From the NCBI RefSeq assembly GCF_040513375.1, contig NZ_JBEVTG010000002.1, positions 1 through 64,000 of the forward strand: a DNA stretch of 64,000 nt, given 5' to 3'. Origin of the DNA: Flagellimonas_B algarum. Lineage in GTDB: Bacteria; Bacteroidota; Bacteroidia; Flavobacteriales; Flavobacteriaceae. Below the pieces are notes generated by a model. It was not told where the DNA came from and did not search any database. It worked only from the letters and a program-made list of their open reading frames with translations. Shown piece after piece: positions 8,315-17,265 of the stretch (position 1 is its first letter; every line of letters begins with the position of its first letter). The translations under genes and the position numbers were made by a program.

Positions 8315-9433
8315 TCAGTTGTTGAGCATGACCGGCATGACCAGCATGGTCACGGCTTCGCCTTCATCAAGGCCGTCGGAAGGGGTCAGTAGACCGGCAC
8401 GGTTCGGCAGGCTCATTTCGAGGGTTACGTCCTCGGAGGACAGGTTGTTCAGCATTTCGACCAAAAACCTCGAGTTAAACCCGATTTGCATGTCATCACC
8501 CTGATAAGAACAAGACAAGCGTTCTTCGGCCTTATTACTGTAATCGACATCCTCGGCTGAAATATTCAATTCCGCTCCAGCGATCCGCAACCGGATCTGG
8601 TGGGTGGTCTTGTTAGAGAAAATGGAGACCCGACGCACTGAACTTAACAATTGGTTTCTTGCAATGGACAGGACATTTGGATTTTCTTTCGGAATGACCG
8701 CTTCATAATTAGGATATTTACCATCGATCAAGCGACAGATCAGCTCCGTATCATCAAAGGTGAATTTGGCATTGCTTTCGTTGTATTCGATCTTTACCTC
8801 GGATTCCGAACCGGCCAAAATCCCTTTCAACAAGTTCAAGGGTTTCTTGGGCATGATGAATTCAGCGACCTCAGAGGCACTAACATCATTGCGGACGTAT
8901 TTCACAAGCTTGTGGGCATCCGTGGCCACGAACGTTAGCTTTTCCGATGAAAATTGGAAGAATACCCCGCTCATTACCGGTCTCAGGTCGTCATTACCCG
9001 CAGCGAAAATGGTTTTCGAAATCGCTGTGGCCAGCACGTCACCCAAGAGGGTAGTGGAACTCGGATTCGATAATTCGACGGCTTTTGGGAACTCATTGCC
9101 ATCGGCATAGGCCAATCCGTATTTGCCATGGTTCGAACTGATCTCGACCGTGTTGTTGTCCTCAACCACAAAGGTCAAGGGTTGTTCGGGAAACGTTTTT
9201 AAAGTATCCAATAACAAACGGGCGGGTACCGCGATGACTCCTTCAGAATCGGAATCTACCTGCAAGACCGAGCTCATGGTGGTTTCGAGGTCGGATGCCG
9301 ATACGGTCAAGGTGTTTTTGTTCAAATCGAACAAAAAGTTATCGAGGATGGGAAGCGTATTGCTATTGTTGATGACGCCACCAAGTACCTGCAGTTGTTT
9401 GAGGAGATAGGTGCTGGATACGATGAATTTCAT
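8315..9433 (-). CDS. dnaN: DNA polymerase III sliding clamp (beta subunit)
   Basis: A protein of 372 residues from MKFIVSSTYLLKQL, the standard N-terminus of the family. The three clamp repeats are visible in order, including DLETTMSS in domain 1, VMSGVFFQF / VATDAHKLVKY in domain 2 and the C-terminal MLVMPVMLNN. The clamp is a dimeric ring that tethers Pol III and other factors to DNA. A longer frame starts at 9478, but its first 15 codons do not match the family. A TATCTTTG element at 9484-9491 (minus strand) would put transcription start near 9478, leaving a leader of about 45 bases. The gene follows gldG, as in other gliding Bacteroidota. dnaA is not nearby, so this is not an origin region. 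Confidence 0.97.
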   Translation of the reverse strand: MKFIVSSTYLLKQLQVLGGVINNSNTLPILDNFLFDLNKNTLTVSASDLETTMSSVLQVDSDSEGVIAVPARLLLDTLKTFPEQPLTFVVEDNNTVEISSNHGKYGLAYADGNEFPKAVELSNPSSTTLLGDVLATAISKTIFAAGNDDLRPVMSGVFFQFSSEKLTFVATDAHKLVKYVRNDVSASEVAEFIMPKKPLNLLKGILAGSESEVKIEYNESNAKFTFDDTELICRLIDGKYPNYEAVIPKENPNVLSIARNQLLSSVRRVSIFSNKTTHQIRLRIAGAELNISAEDVDYSNKAEERLSCSYQGDDMQIGFNSRFLVEMLNNLSSEDVTLEMSLPNRAGLLTPSDGLDEGEAVTMLVMPVMLNN

Positions 9434-9483
9434 TGATGCTTGTTTTGATGGCACTTGGGCAAGCCTTCCAAAGTGCATAATCG

Positions 9484-9491
9484 CAAAGATA
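9484..9491 (-). promoter_or_regulatory. Possible -7 element for dnaN
   Basis: TATCTTTG on the minus strand fits the Bacteroidota TAnnTTTG consensus and lies about 50 bases before the chosen dnaN start. No TTG was found at the normal upstream distance, so support is partial. Confidence 0.4.
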
Positions 9492-9530
9492 TCTTAAATG
9501 TGATTGTGGAAGAAACTAATTTATCAACAT

Positions 9531-11207
9531 TCAGGATGCGAATTTGCGCTTTCTCAACTGGTTGGCGGTTATTCCGAAAATCAGCAGTAAACCCACGGGC
9601 AGCAAGACATTGAGCAATTGCCATTTCATTTTTTGATCGGCTATTTTCTTTTGGTCCAACAAGGCAATTGCAACCTTTTTATTCCGAATGTTTATAAGTC
9701 CCGTATCGTCTAAGAGGTAGTTCATCGAATTGATCAGAAACGCTTTGTTGCCGAAAGAACCATTGGTCCATTTGTCATATCCCAATGGCAATGGGCGTCC
9801 TTGACGTATTTGGTTTTTGATCAGATCCCCATCGGCGATGACCAACATTTTGTTCGATTCGCCTTGCTCGATAGCACCCTTCAACCGCAGGGGTTTGACC
9901 CTGTTGGTGAACGCCGAATTGAAATCACCTTCGACCAAGACCGCCAACGGAAGGTTGCCATTGCCCGCATAGGCCTGCTGATCGGGTTTGTTCGAAATAC
10001 CCGATAAGGCGATTTGTCTCGGTATACCTTCCGATTTGGACAGCGGTGACGATGACAGCAACACCGTTTTGTCGTACGCATTTCCAAGGGTATCGATGCT
10101 GCCCGTGAATTGTAAACGCAGTGCTTCGATGTTGTTGTTGATCGGATGATCGTTTCTTGAAAAAACCATGGGGTGGTAGACCCAAGGTAGGGGGTCGTAT
10201 TGTGAAGCGTCCGCTTCACCCGTTGCCAAGACGATGGGGGTGTTGTACAGATCACTGACCAAATCGGTATTGAGGCGAATGCCGAACTTGAAAAAGAAAT
10301 CGTTCAGGTTCAAATCGCGGTTGATGGCCAAATTACTTCCGGTTGGGTTGAACAGGCTATCAAGTTCCATAGCGACCTGATCGATCAACCATAGCGATCG
10401 GCCTCCATTCACGATATATTGATCCAATACGTATTTTTCAGGGTCGCTGAAGGGTTGGGTAGGTTTGGCGATTAGGGCAAGATCAAAGGTCTTCAATTGA
10501 TCCAACAGCTGCTGGGGATTGCTGGCGACCGAGTCCAAGGTTATCGCCCCGATGTTATAGTAAGCCTTGATCTCCCCAAGGAAATCGGCCAAATACAGGT
10601 CATCCAATTCGTTGTTGCCCTTGATGACGGCTACTTTCTTTTTAGTGGTCAATCCCACCTTCGTAAAAGCGTCGGCAAAAGCATATTCAAGCTGTTGAAC
10701 GGATAGGTTGACGCGTTCTTCAGAGGTAGCACCAAGCTTGTTTTTCAAAAGCGGTACTTTGACCGTCTTGTCGTTGTAATTGACCATGGCCCAAGGGAAA
10801 ACCAGTTCTTGGGAGACTTTTCCGTCTTGCTCGATGGTCACACTGGCCGGGGTCAACCCGATTTGCTGCAATTCATTGATGGTGGTTTCGCGGTCATCGA
10901 CCCCTTCAAGGGGATCCACGAATTCGACTCGTAATCGGCTGTTTTCCGACTCGAATTCTTCCAAGATCTGTTCGGTTTCGGCCTGTAGTTTTAGAAATTC
11001 AGCAGGTAATTCCCCTTCGAGTAATACGTCGACGGTTATGGGTGCCTCAAAATCCTTCAAGGTGTTTTTCGCTGCATTTGAAAGCGTGTACCGACCGTCT
11101 TCGGTCAAATCGAGACGCAAAGGCAACCATCCCGCCAAATAATTCAGGGCCAAAAGGAGTACGACCCCTTTGAGAATCGGTATACCCACGCGCTTCATCG
11201 TTGCCAT
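9531..11207 (-). CDS. gldG: Gliding motility ABC transporter substrate-binding-like subunit GldG
   Basis: A protein of 558 residues with an N-terminal membrane anchor (about 8-28), a large extracytoplasmic part starting LRLDLTEDGRYTLS, the usual GldG opening, and a C-terminal hydrophobic helix (about 530-550, LLNVLLPVGLLLIFGI) followed by RKRK. GldG works with the ATPase GldA and permease GldF in an ABC complex linked to gliding motility in Flavobacteriia. gldA is not in the window. The start overlaps the gldF stop by 13 bases, so the two are translationally linked. Confidence 0.93.
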   Translation of the reverse strand: MATMKRVGIPILKGVVLLLALNYLAGWLPLRLDLTEDGRYTLSNAAKNTLKDFEAPITVDVLLEGELPAEFLKLQAETEQILEEFESENSRLRVEFVDPLEGVDDRETTINELQQIGLTPASVTIEQDGKVSQELVFPWAMVNYNDKTVKVPLLKNKLGATSEERVNLSVQQLEYAFADAFTKVGLTTKKKVAVIKGNNELDDLYLADFLGEIKAYYNIGAITLDSVASNPQQLLDQLKTFDLALIAKPTQPFSDPEKYVLDQYIVNGGRSLWLIDQVAMELDSLFNPTGSNLAINRDLNLNDFFFKFGIRLNTDLVSDLYNTPIVLATGEADASQYDPLPWVYHPMVFSRNDHPINNNIEALRLQFTGSIDTLGNAYDKTVLLSSSPLSKSEGIPRQIALSGISNKPDQQAYAGNGNLPLAVLVEGDFNSAFTNRVKPLRLKGAIEQGESNKMLVIADGDLIKNQIRQGRPLPLGYDKWTNGSFGNKAFLINSMNYLLDDTGLINIRNKKVAIALLDQKKIADQKMKWQLLNVLLPVGLLLIFGITANQLRKRKFAS

Positions 11208-11929
11208 AAATTATTCAATTTGAGGTGGGTCGAGTACAAGAAAAACAAGGTCATTGAAATAAAATAGACGACATCCTTAACATCAAGGACTCCACGACCG
11301 ATCCTTTCAAAATGGGCTTTGGCCCCCAACAAACCGATCGCACGTTGCCAAGCCCCGTCGGTAGCTATCGAGGCAACGGCCTCGAATCCGAAATACACCG
11401 AAAAACAAAGGAATACGGCCAAGAGAAAGGAAACGATCTGGTTTTCGGAAAGGGCAGAGGCGAAGACGCCTATTGCTGCATAAAGCAAACAAAGCAAGCA
11501 CAAACCAAGATAAGACCCCAGGAGTACCCCTGCATCGTAATTTGCTTCGGTACTCCCCAATTCGGATAGTGACCAGATATAAACGACAGTGGGTATCAAG
11601 GTCATCAGGGCTATGGCGAAAACCGCAAGGAACTTGCCCGTTAAGAGCCCAAGGGTTCCGAAGGGTTTGATCAATAACAATTCCATGGTCCCCAGTTTCC
11701 GTTCTTCCGAAAGGCTTTTCATTGAAAGTGCCGGAATCAGGAACAAGAACACCCACGGGGCCAAATAAAAGAACTGGCTAAGGTCTGCGAAACCATAATC
11801 GAACACATTGAAAGGCCCTTTGAAGACCCATAGGAAGAGTCCACTCAACAACAAAAAGCCGCATCCGATCAAAATACCGGACAAGGAGGAGAAAAAGGAT
11901 TGGAATTCTTTTCGAAAGATCGCAAGCAT
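11195..11929 (-). CDS. gldF: Gliding motility ABC transporter permease GldF
   Basis: A protein of 244 residues from MLAIFRKEFQSFFSS, the typical ABC-2 permease start. A longer frame to 12010 overlaps the preceding gene and lacks family support. About six membrane helices are visible, e.g. GILIGCGFLLLSGLFLW, FFYLAPWVFLFLIPAL and LCLLCLLYAAIGVFAS, with the SEERKLGTMELLL loop between helices 2 and 3 that contacts the ATPase in ABC-2 exporters. It starts 5 bases after the stop of the ABM-fold gene and overlaps gldG, forming one minus-strand operon. Confidence 0.93.
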   Translation of the reverse strand: MLAIFRKEFQSFFSSLSGILIGCGFLLLSGLFLWVFKGPFNVFDYGFADLSQFFYLAPWVFLFLIPALSMKSLSEERKLGTMELLLIKPFGTLGLLTGKFLAVFAIALMTLIPTVVYIWSLSELGSTEANYDAGVLLGSYLGLCLLCLLYAAIGVFASALSENQIVSFLLAVFLCFSVYFGFEAVASIATDGAWQRAIGLLGAKAHFERIGRGVLDVKDVVYFISMTLFFLYSTHLKLNNLWQR

Positions 11930-11934
11930 ACCGT

Positions 11935-12231
11935 TCAATTCAAGGTTTCCATTTTCGATACGCTCCAAGCTTGGGGCTTGTCGGCGAACAATACCTTGGT
12001 TCGTTCCCAAACGGCTTTGAAGAACCCGGAACTGCGATAGGCCTCAAGCGCCTCTTCATCGGCCCAATAACTATAGGTGAAAAATACGTTAGTCTCGTTC
12101 AAATCGCGATACAGTTCAAGAAACAGGCAACCCTCAAAATTGCGGATATGGTGCTTGGTCTCTTCGAATATTTGTTCAAAACTAGAAATATTTTCCTTTG
12201 CCAAGGTCAATTTTACGATGCGAACCAACAT
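11935..12231 (-). CDS. Antibiotic biosynthesis monooxygenase (ABM) fold protein
   Basis: A protein of 98 residues with the dimeric ferredoxin-like ABM signature: MLVRIVKLTLAKENISSFEQ at the start, HIRNFEGCLFLELYRD in the middle, TYSYWADEEALEAYRSS near residue 70 and FKAVWERTKVLFADKP at the end. Members act as small oxygenases, quorum-signal or haem enzymes, but many are uncharacterised, and nothing here defines a substrate. The ATG directly abuts the TAA of the upstream SAM hydrolase gene with no base between, which implies coupled translation. Confidence 0.85.
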   Translation of the reverse strand: MLVRIVKLTLAKENISSFEQIFEETKHHIRNFEGCLFLELYRDLNETNVFFTYSYWADEEALEAYRSSGFFKAVWERTKVLFADKPQAWSVSKMETLN

Positions 12232-13062
12232 TTAGGTAAAGTTGATGGTTATCGTGTCCCTGTATTCAAGGCCTAAAAGACTCGATGCCGAGCCCACGGA
12301 GTGCTGATCACTTTTATAAATGGCCAATTCGATATAACCTGAAGAGTTGAAAAGGGCCAAAAGATCACCGGGTCCCTTTCGCTTATCCGGCGGCAGTTCA
12401 TAGTTGATGAACCCATTGTAGGTATGGTGGATATGCCTCACCTTTTCGGTACGGGCACTGATTTCAAAAGCCCGTCCATTTCGGTAGGCTTCGAAAAGGG
12501 TTTTTTGGATGTTGGTCACCACATTGCCGTAGTTATCGATATAGATGACGTTGCCGATAATGGTCTTGCCGTCGTTGGTCACCCTGGGTTCGAAATCGCG
12601 TAGTTCGCGCAATTCGGAATACGGTTTGCTCACCACCTCAAGCTTTCCGCCACGGGCCAAATGACAGGCCACGACCACCAAAACGTCGAAAGTCGGAAAC
12701 GCGCCGTTCACCGGATTGGGGATGTCGATCTTGGCGATACGTTCTGGCACCGTACCAGAGGCAAGCATTGAAATGACCCCATTGTTGGATCCTATGAAAT
12801 AATGGCCGTCGATCAGGGCGACCAAATGCTCGTTTTCTGGAGAAAGCTCTGAATCAAGACCGATAATATGGATGCTTCCTTCGGGAAAGGAGGGATAGGC
12901 GTTCTTTAAAATGTAAGCGCATTCTTGGATATGGAAGGGTGAAATGCCATGCGAAATATCAACGATCCGGGCATCGGGAACCTCGCGGAGTATGGTTCCT
13001 TTTATCGCAGCGACAAAATGGTCTTTGTATCCGAAATCGGTCGTCAATGTTATGATTGCCAT
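12232..13062 (-). CDS. SAM hydrolase / SAM hydroxide adenosyltransferase (DUF62)
   Basis: A protein of 276 residues. The family, related to chlorinase SalL and fluorinase, hydrolyses S-adenosylmethionine to adenosine and methionine. Motifs visible are the N-terminal TLTTDFGYKDHFVAAIKG, DISHGISPFHIQECA, the IGSNNGVIS loop, GNVIYIDNYGNVVTNI and the C-terminal NSSGYIELAI with the nucleotide-binding region. Full length for the family. It is the first gene of a minus-strand run ahead of the ABM protein, gldF and gldG, and is divergent from phoH. The link to gliding genes may be positional only. Confidence 0.92.
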   Translation of the reverse strand: MAIITLTTDFGYKDHFVAAIKGTILREVPDARIVDISHGISPFHIQECAYILKNAYPSFPEGSIHIIGLDSELSPENEHLVALIDGHYFIGSNNGVISMLASGTVPERIAKIDIPNPVNGAFPTFDVLVVVACHLARGGKLEVVSKPYSELRELRDFEPRVTNDGKTIIGNVIYIDNYGNVVTNIQKTLFEAYRNGRAFEISARTEKVRHIHHTYNGFINYELPPDKRKGPGDLLALFNSSGYIELAIYKSDQHSVGSASSLLGLEYRDTITINFT

Positions 13063-13080
13063 GAAGCGCTGTTGATATGT

Positions 13081-13115
13081 TTTTGGTCTTTAAAACCGTT
13101 TTTTGGTTAAGTTTG
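13081..13115 (+). promoter_or_regulatory. Promoter of phoH-purC
   Basis: TTTTG (13081-13085), 22 bases, then TAAGTTTG (13108-13115), a match to the Bacteroidota -33/-7 consensus. Expected start near 13122, giving a leader of roughly 55-60 bases before the phoH TTG. Confidence 0.6.
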
Positions 13116-13179
13116 CCTGTAAAAGTACAAAAGGAGAAACGTATTTTATCCATCCCACAACCCTAACAGTACATTTTCT

Positions 13180-14133
13180 TTGAACGAACTAATTATAGAA
13201 CTTACCGAGATCAGTCCAAGGGATTTTTTCGGACAGCGGAACGAGAACATCGACTTACTGAAAAAGTATTTCCCCAAGCTTAAAATAGTTGCCAGGGGCA
13301 GCAAGATAAAAGTGTATGGGGATGAAGAATTGCTTGAGGAATTCGACCGGCGTTTCGATATGATCACCGCACACTTCGCCAAATACAACAAGCTTGATGA
13401 AAATTCGATAGAACGTGTGCTCACCAGCAATGGCAAGGAAGACTATGAATCTTCACAAGCCAGTGGTGAAGTGTTGGTCCATGGTGTAAGCGGTCGATTG
13501 ATCAAGGCACAGACGGCCAACCAGCGCAGAATGGTCGATGCCTGTATGAAAAACGATATGGTATTCGCCATCGGTCCTGCCGGTACGGGCAAAACGTATA
13601 CGGGCGTGGCTTTGGCGGTGAAGGCGTTGAAGGAAAAACAAGTACGACGAATCATTTTAACGCGACCAGCGGTCGAGGCAGGCGAAAACCTGGGGTTCTT
13701 ACCCGGAGACCTGAAAGAGAAGTTGGACCCTTACATGCAACCCTTGTATGACGCGCTACGTGATATGATCCCTCCTGAAAAGTTGGAAAAATTCATCGAA
13801 GACGGTACCATACAGATCGCCCCAATGGCCTTCATGCGTGGCCGAACCCTCGACAACGCCTTTGTGATCCTCGATGAGGCCCAGAATACCACCCACGCCC
13901 AAATGAAGATGTTCTTGACACGTATGGGTAAGAACGCCAAGTTCCTGTTGACCGGAGACCCTGGGCAGATCGATTTACCGAGACGGGTCATCTCGGGTTT
14001 GAAAGAGGCCTTGTTGATTCTGAAGAACGTGAAGGGCATCAGCATCATCTATTTGGATGACAAGGATGTCATCCGTCATCGATTGGTCAAAAAGGTCATC
14101 GATGCGTATAAGAATATCGAACACCAAAACTAA
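13180..14133 (+). CDS. PhoH family ATPase
   Basis: A protein of 317 residues starting at a TTG codon; MNELIIELTEISPRDFFGQ is the expected N-terminus and no ATG fits. A KH-like N-terminal part (about 20-80) precedes the PhoH ATPase domain with Walker A GPAGTGKT (about 132-139), TRPAVEAGENLGFLPGD, and Walker B VILDEAQN near 229. PhoH proteins are cytoplasmic ATPases linked to phosphate stress, RNA metabolism and (PhoH2 type) RNA helicase activity; there is no PIN domain here. purC follows after 5 bases. Confidence 0.93.
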   Translation: MNELIIELTEISPRDFFGQRNENIDLLKKYFPKLKIVARGSKIKVYGDEELLEEFDRRFDMITAHFAKYNKLDENSIERVLTSNGKEDYESSQASGEVLVHGVSGRLIKAQTANQRRMVDACMKNDMVFAIGPAGTGKTYTGVALAVKALKEKQVRRIILTRPAVEAGENLGFLPGDLKEKLDPYMQPLYDALRDMIPPEKLEKFIEDGTIQIAPMAFMRGRTLDNAFVILDEAQNTTHAQMKMFLTRMGKNAKFLLTGDPGQIDLPRRVISGLKEALLILKNVKGISIIYLDDKDVIRHRLVKKVIDAYKNIEHQN

Positions 14134-14138
14134 GGCCC

Positions 14139-15092
14139 ATGTCGAACACCTTGATGGCCACTGACTTTCATTTCAAAGGGCAACGATCGGTTTACCGCGG
14201 CAAAGTGCGTGAAGTCTACACGCTTGAAGACGATTTGTTGGTCATGGTCGCCACCGACAGACTCTCGGCGTTTGATGTAGTCATGCCCAAAGGCATTCCG
14301 TTCAAAGGCCAGATACTCAACCAAATCGCCACCAAGATGATGAAGGCCACCGAGGATTTGGTACCCAACTGGCTCCTGGCCACACCAGACCCCAATGTAG
14401 CAATTGGTAGGGCCTGCGATCCGTTTAAAGTCGAAATGGTCATACGCGGTTATCTTTCAGGGCATGCCGCTAGGGAATACAAGGCCGGCAAGCGGATGCT
14501 ATGTGGTGTACCCATGCCCGACGGAATGCGCGAAAACGATCCGTTTCCAGAACCGATCATCACCCCGGCAACCAAGGCCGAAAAAGGCGATCATGATGAA
14601 GATATTTCGCGTGAAGCGATCTTGGAACGGGGAATCGTCTCTGAGGCCGATTATACCGTATTGGAAGACTATACCCGGGCACTTTTTGCCAGGGGTAAGG
14701 CCATTGCGGCCGAACAAGGGTTGATCCTGGTCGATACCAAATACGAGTTCGGCAAGACCAAAAGTGGCGAAATCGTGTTGATCGATGAGATCCATACCCC
14801 TGATTCGTCAAGGTACTTTTATGCCGAGGGGTATCAGGAGCGCCAAGAAAAAGGGGAGGCCCAAAAACAACTCTCCAAAGAATTCGTACGGCAATGGTTG
14901 ATAGCAAACGGATTTCAAGGCCTCGAAGGACAACAAGTGCCGGCCATGGACACCGCCTATATCGATTCGGTTTCGGCACGCTACATCGAGCTTTACGAGA
15001 GCATTACCGGCGAGGGCTTCGAAAAATCGGACACTTCGAACATCCATGAACGTATCGGTTTGGCGGTGGCGGCTTACCTCGGTTCCCGCTGA
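14139..15092 (+). CDS. purC: SAICAR synthase (phosphoribosylaminoimidazole-succinocarboxamide synthase)
   Basis: A protein of 317 residues. It joins CAIR and aspartate with ATP to give SAICAR in purine synthesis. Recognisable parts are VYRGKVREVYTL at the N-terminus (SAICAR synthetase fold), TDRLSAFDVVMP, VEMVIRGYLSGHAAREYKAG, LVDTKYEFGKT and IDEIHTPDSSRYF. The length matches the longer yeast-like PurC found in Bacteroidota. It lies 5 bases after phoH; the two are probably co-transcribed. Confidence 0.96.
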   Translation: MSNTLMATDFHFKGQRSVYRGKVREVYTLEDDLLVMVATDRLSAFDVVMPKGIPFKGQILNQIATKMMKATEDLVPNWLLATPDPNVAIGRACDPFKVEMVIRGYLSGHAAREYKAGKRMLCGVPMPDGMRENDPFPEPIITPATKAEKGDHDEDISREAILERGIVSEADYTVLEDYTRALFARGKAIAAEQGLILVDTKYEFGKTKSGEIVLIDEIHTPDSSRYFYAEGYQERQEKGEAQKQLSKEFVRQWLIANGFQGLEGQQVPAMDTAYIDSVSARYIELYESITGEGFEKSDTSNIHERIGLAVAAYLGSR

Positions 15093-15121
15093 TTTACTAT
15101 CTTTCAGGTCGGAGGACCGCC

Positions 15122-15376
15122 ATGGAGAAACAAGACCGCCAAAAATATTGGAAGACCAATCTGCGCTATGTTGCCCTGCTTTTATCCATATGGTTCATGG
15201 TGTCCTATGGTTTCGGAATCCTTTTGGTCGATGAATTGAACGCAATTCGCCTAGGCGGTTTTAAATTAGGCTTCTGGTTTGCCCAGCAAGGCTCGATTTA
15301 CGTATTCGTCATTTTGATTTTCGTCTATGTACGTTTGATGAACCGTTTGGACAAAAAATTTAATCTAGACGAATAA
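15122..15376 (+). CDS. DUF4212 small subunit of sodium:solute symporter
   Basis: A protein of 84 residues with two hydrophobic helices (about 16-36, LRYVALLLSIWFMVSYGFG, and 56-75, GSIYVFVILIFVYVRLM) and the family motif GFKLGFWFAQQGSIYVFV. This small membrane protein accompanies the VC_2705-type SSS transporter. Its TAA overlaps the ATG of that partner, so the two are translated together, probably in equal amounts. Confidence 0.92.
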   Translation: MEKQDRQKYWKTNLRYVALLLSIWFMVSYGFGILLVDELNAIRLGGFKLGFWFAQQGSIYVFVILIFVYVRLMNRLDKKFNLDE

Positions 15377-17151
15377 TGACGATTCAAACGTGGACATTTT
15401 TGATCGTCGGTCTCACCTTTGCCCTTTATATCGGTATCGCTATTTGGTCACGTGCCGCTACGACCAAGGATTTTTATGTGGCCGGTGGTGGGGTTTCACC
15501 CTTGGCGAACGGTCTTGCTACCGCAGCCGATTGGATGTCGGCCGCGTCCTTTCTTGGTATGGCCGGGATTATTGCGTTTTCAGGCTATGACGGCTCGGTG
15601 TATTTAATGGGCTGGACGGGAGGTTATGTGCTGTTGGCACTACTTCTGGCGCCTTATTTGCGAAAATTCGGAAAATTCACCGTACCCGACTTTATCGGGG
15701 ATCGGTACTATTCGAACGTGGCCAGAACGGTTGCCGTTGTGGCCGCTCTGTTCGTGTCCTTTACCTATGTCGCTGGGCAGATGCGTGGGGTAGGGGTGGT
15801 CTTTTCCAGGTTTTTGGACGTTGAGGTCAATACCGGGGTCTATATCGGAATGGCCGTGGTCTTGTTCTATGCTTTCTTAGGAGGGATGAAAGGGATTACC
15901 TATACCCAAGTGGCCCAGTATTGCGTTTTGATCTTCGCATTCATGGTTCCGGCGATTTTCATTTCGATACTCGCAACGGGCAATCCGATTCCACAATTGG
16001 GTTTTGGTGATGCGGGAAGCGATGGGGTCTACCTGTTGGACAAATTGGACGGACTGATGACCGAGCTCGGCTTTACGGCCTATACCGACGGATCGAAATC
16101 CAAAATAGACGTTTTCTTTATCACTGCCGCCTTAATGTTGGGTACCGCGGGTTTGCCCCATGTGATCATTCGCTTCTTTACCGTCCCTAAGGTCAAAGAC
16201 GCTAGAAAATCGGCCGGCTACGCCCTTTTGTTCATTGCCATCCTATATACTACGGCTCCTGCCATAGCCGTGTTCGCCCGTACCAATTTGATGGAAACCG
16301 TTCAAAACACCGCGTATACCGACGTACCGCAATGGTTTACCAAATGGGAAGATACGGGTTTGATTTCTTGGACGGATAAGAACGGGGATGGTCGTATCCA
16401 ATATTTACCGGGCACTTCAATTGTTGGGAAAAAACCTGAATTTACCGAGGCGAGGGGCTCCGAAGGGCAACGCCTGATCGCCAATCCCAGCCAATCCGCC
16501 AATGAGCTGTATGTCGACCCCGATATCACCGTTCTGGCGAATCCCGAGATCGCCAACCTCCCGAATTGGGTAATCGCTTTGGTTGCTGCTGGGGGCCTAG
16601 CGGCCGCCCTTTCGACCGCTGCGGGATTGTTGTTGGTGATATCGACCTCGATTTCGCACGATATCATCAAAAAACAGTTTATCAAAGACCTATCCGACAA
16701 AAACGAATTGCGGATCGCGCGGCTCTCGGCCCTTTTTGCTGTTGTGGTTGCCGGTTATTTTGGCATCAATCCCCCAGGTTTCGTCGCCTCGGTTGTGGCC
16801 TTGGCCTTCGGTCTTGCGGCCTCTTCCTTTTTTCCGGCCATTGTCATGGGGATATTCAGCAAGCGCATGAACAGCCAAGGAGCGATTGCCGGAATGGTTT
16901 GTGGACTGCTATTGACCACCTATTACATCGCAAGGTTCAAACTGGGGTGGATCGGCGATGCGACTTCCAACACGGCCGACAACTGGTGGTTCGGAATATC
17001 ACCCGAAGGTTTCGGTACTGTCGGTATGTTGACGAACTTCGCCGTGGCCTTGATCGTTTGCCGCTTTACTCCGAAGCCCCCTCAAGCGATTCGTGAATTG
17101 GTCGATCGCATTCGCATCCCGTCAGGCGCGGGCGATGCCCAAAGGCATTAA
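15376..17151 (+). CDS. Sodium:solute symporter, VC_2705 family (probable acetate/monocarboxylate uptake)
   Basis: A protein of 591 residues with about 13 membrane helices. The SSS core is visible from TKDFYVAGGGVSPLANGLAT through MAGQMRGVGVVFSRF-like segments, GTAGLPHVIIRFFTVP and SISHDIIK. A hydrophilic insertion of about 80 residues (300-385) between helices is typical of this subfamily. The SSS family drives uptake with the sodium gradient. Pairing with a DUF4212 subunit and with acetyl-CoA synthetase downstream makes acetate or a similar short acid the likely substrate, which is an inference from context. Confidence 0.92.
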   Translation: MTIQTWTFLIVGLTFALYIGIAIWSRAATTKDFYVAGGGVSPLANGLATAADWMSAASFLGMAGIIAFSGYDGSVYLMGWTGGYVLLALLLAPYLRKFGKFTVPDFIGDRYYSNVARTVAVVAALFVSFTYVAGQMRGVGVVFSRFLDVEVNTGVYIGMAVVLFYAFLGGMKGITYTQVAQYCVLIFAFMVPAIFISILATGNPIPQLGFGDAGSDGVYLLDKLDGLMTELGFTAYTDGSKSKIDVFFITAALMLGTAGLPHVIIRFFTVPKVKDARKSAGYALLFIAILYTTAPAIAVFARTNLMETVQNTAYTDVPQWFTKWEDTGLISWTDKNGDGRIQYLPGTSIVGKKPEFTEARGSEGQRLIANPSQSANELYVDPDITVLANPEIANLPNWVIALVAAGGLAAALSTAAGLLLVISTSISHDIIKKQFIKDLSDKNELRIARLSALFAVVVAGYFGINPPGFVASVVALAFGLAASSFFPAIVMGIFSKRMNSQGAIAGMVCGLLLTTYYIARFKLGWIGDATSNTADNWWFGISPEGFGTVGMLTNFAVALIVCRFTPKPPQAIRELVDRIRIPSGAGDAQRH

Positions 17152-17265
17152 ACGGTTACCTCCCTTTCATTGAATCGATAATACCAATAATTGAGTATTT
17201 TCTATAGGGTATTTTCATCCGGATTTTTCTAATTTTAATTGCTTCGACCACAAACAAACAAACGA

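Noticed and set aside
9434..9478. An earlier dnaN start (15 extra residues)
   Set aside because: The extra residues do not match the family and the -7 element at 9484-9491 puts transcription start at about 9478.
11307..11756. A 149-codon open frame on the minus strand inside gldF
   Set aside because: It overlaps an unmistakable ABC permease in another phase and reads as low-complexity shadow.
8315..11929. dnaN as a sign of a replication origin
   Set aside because: No dnaA gene or DnaA-box cluster was seen; dnaN beside gldFG is normal for this lineage.
16566..17096. A 176-codon open frame overlapping the symporter
   Set aside because: It lies in another phase of a clear membrane protein gene and has no family-like motif; it is a shadow of codon bias.
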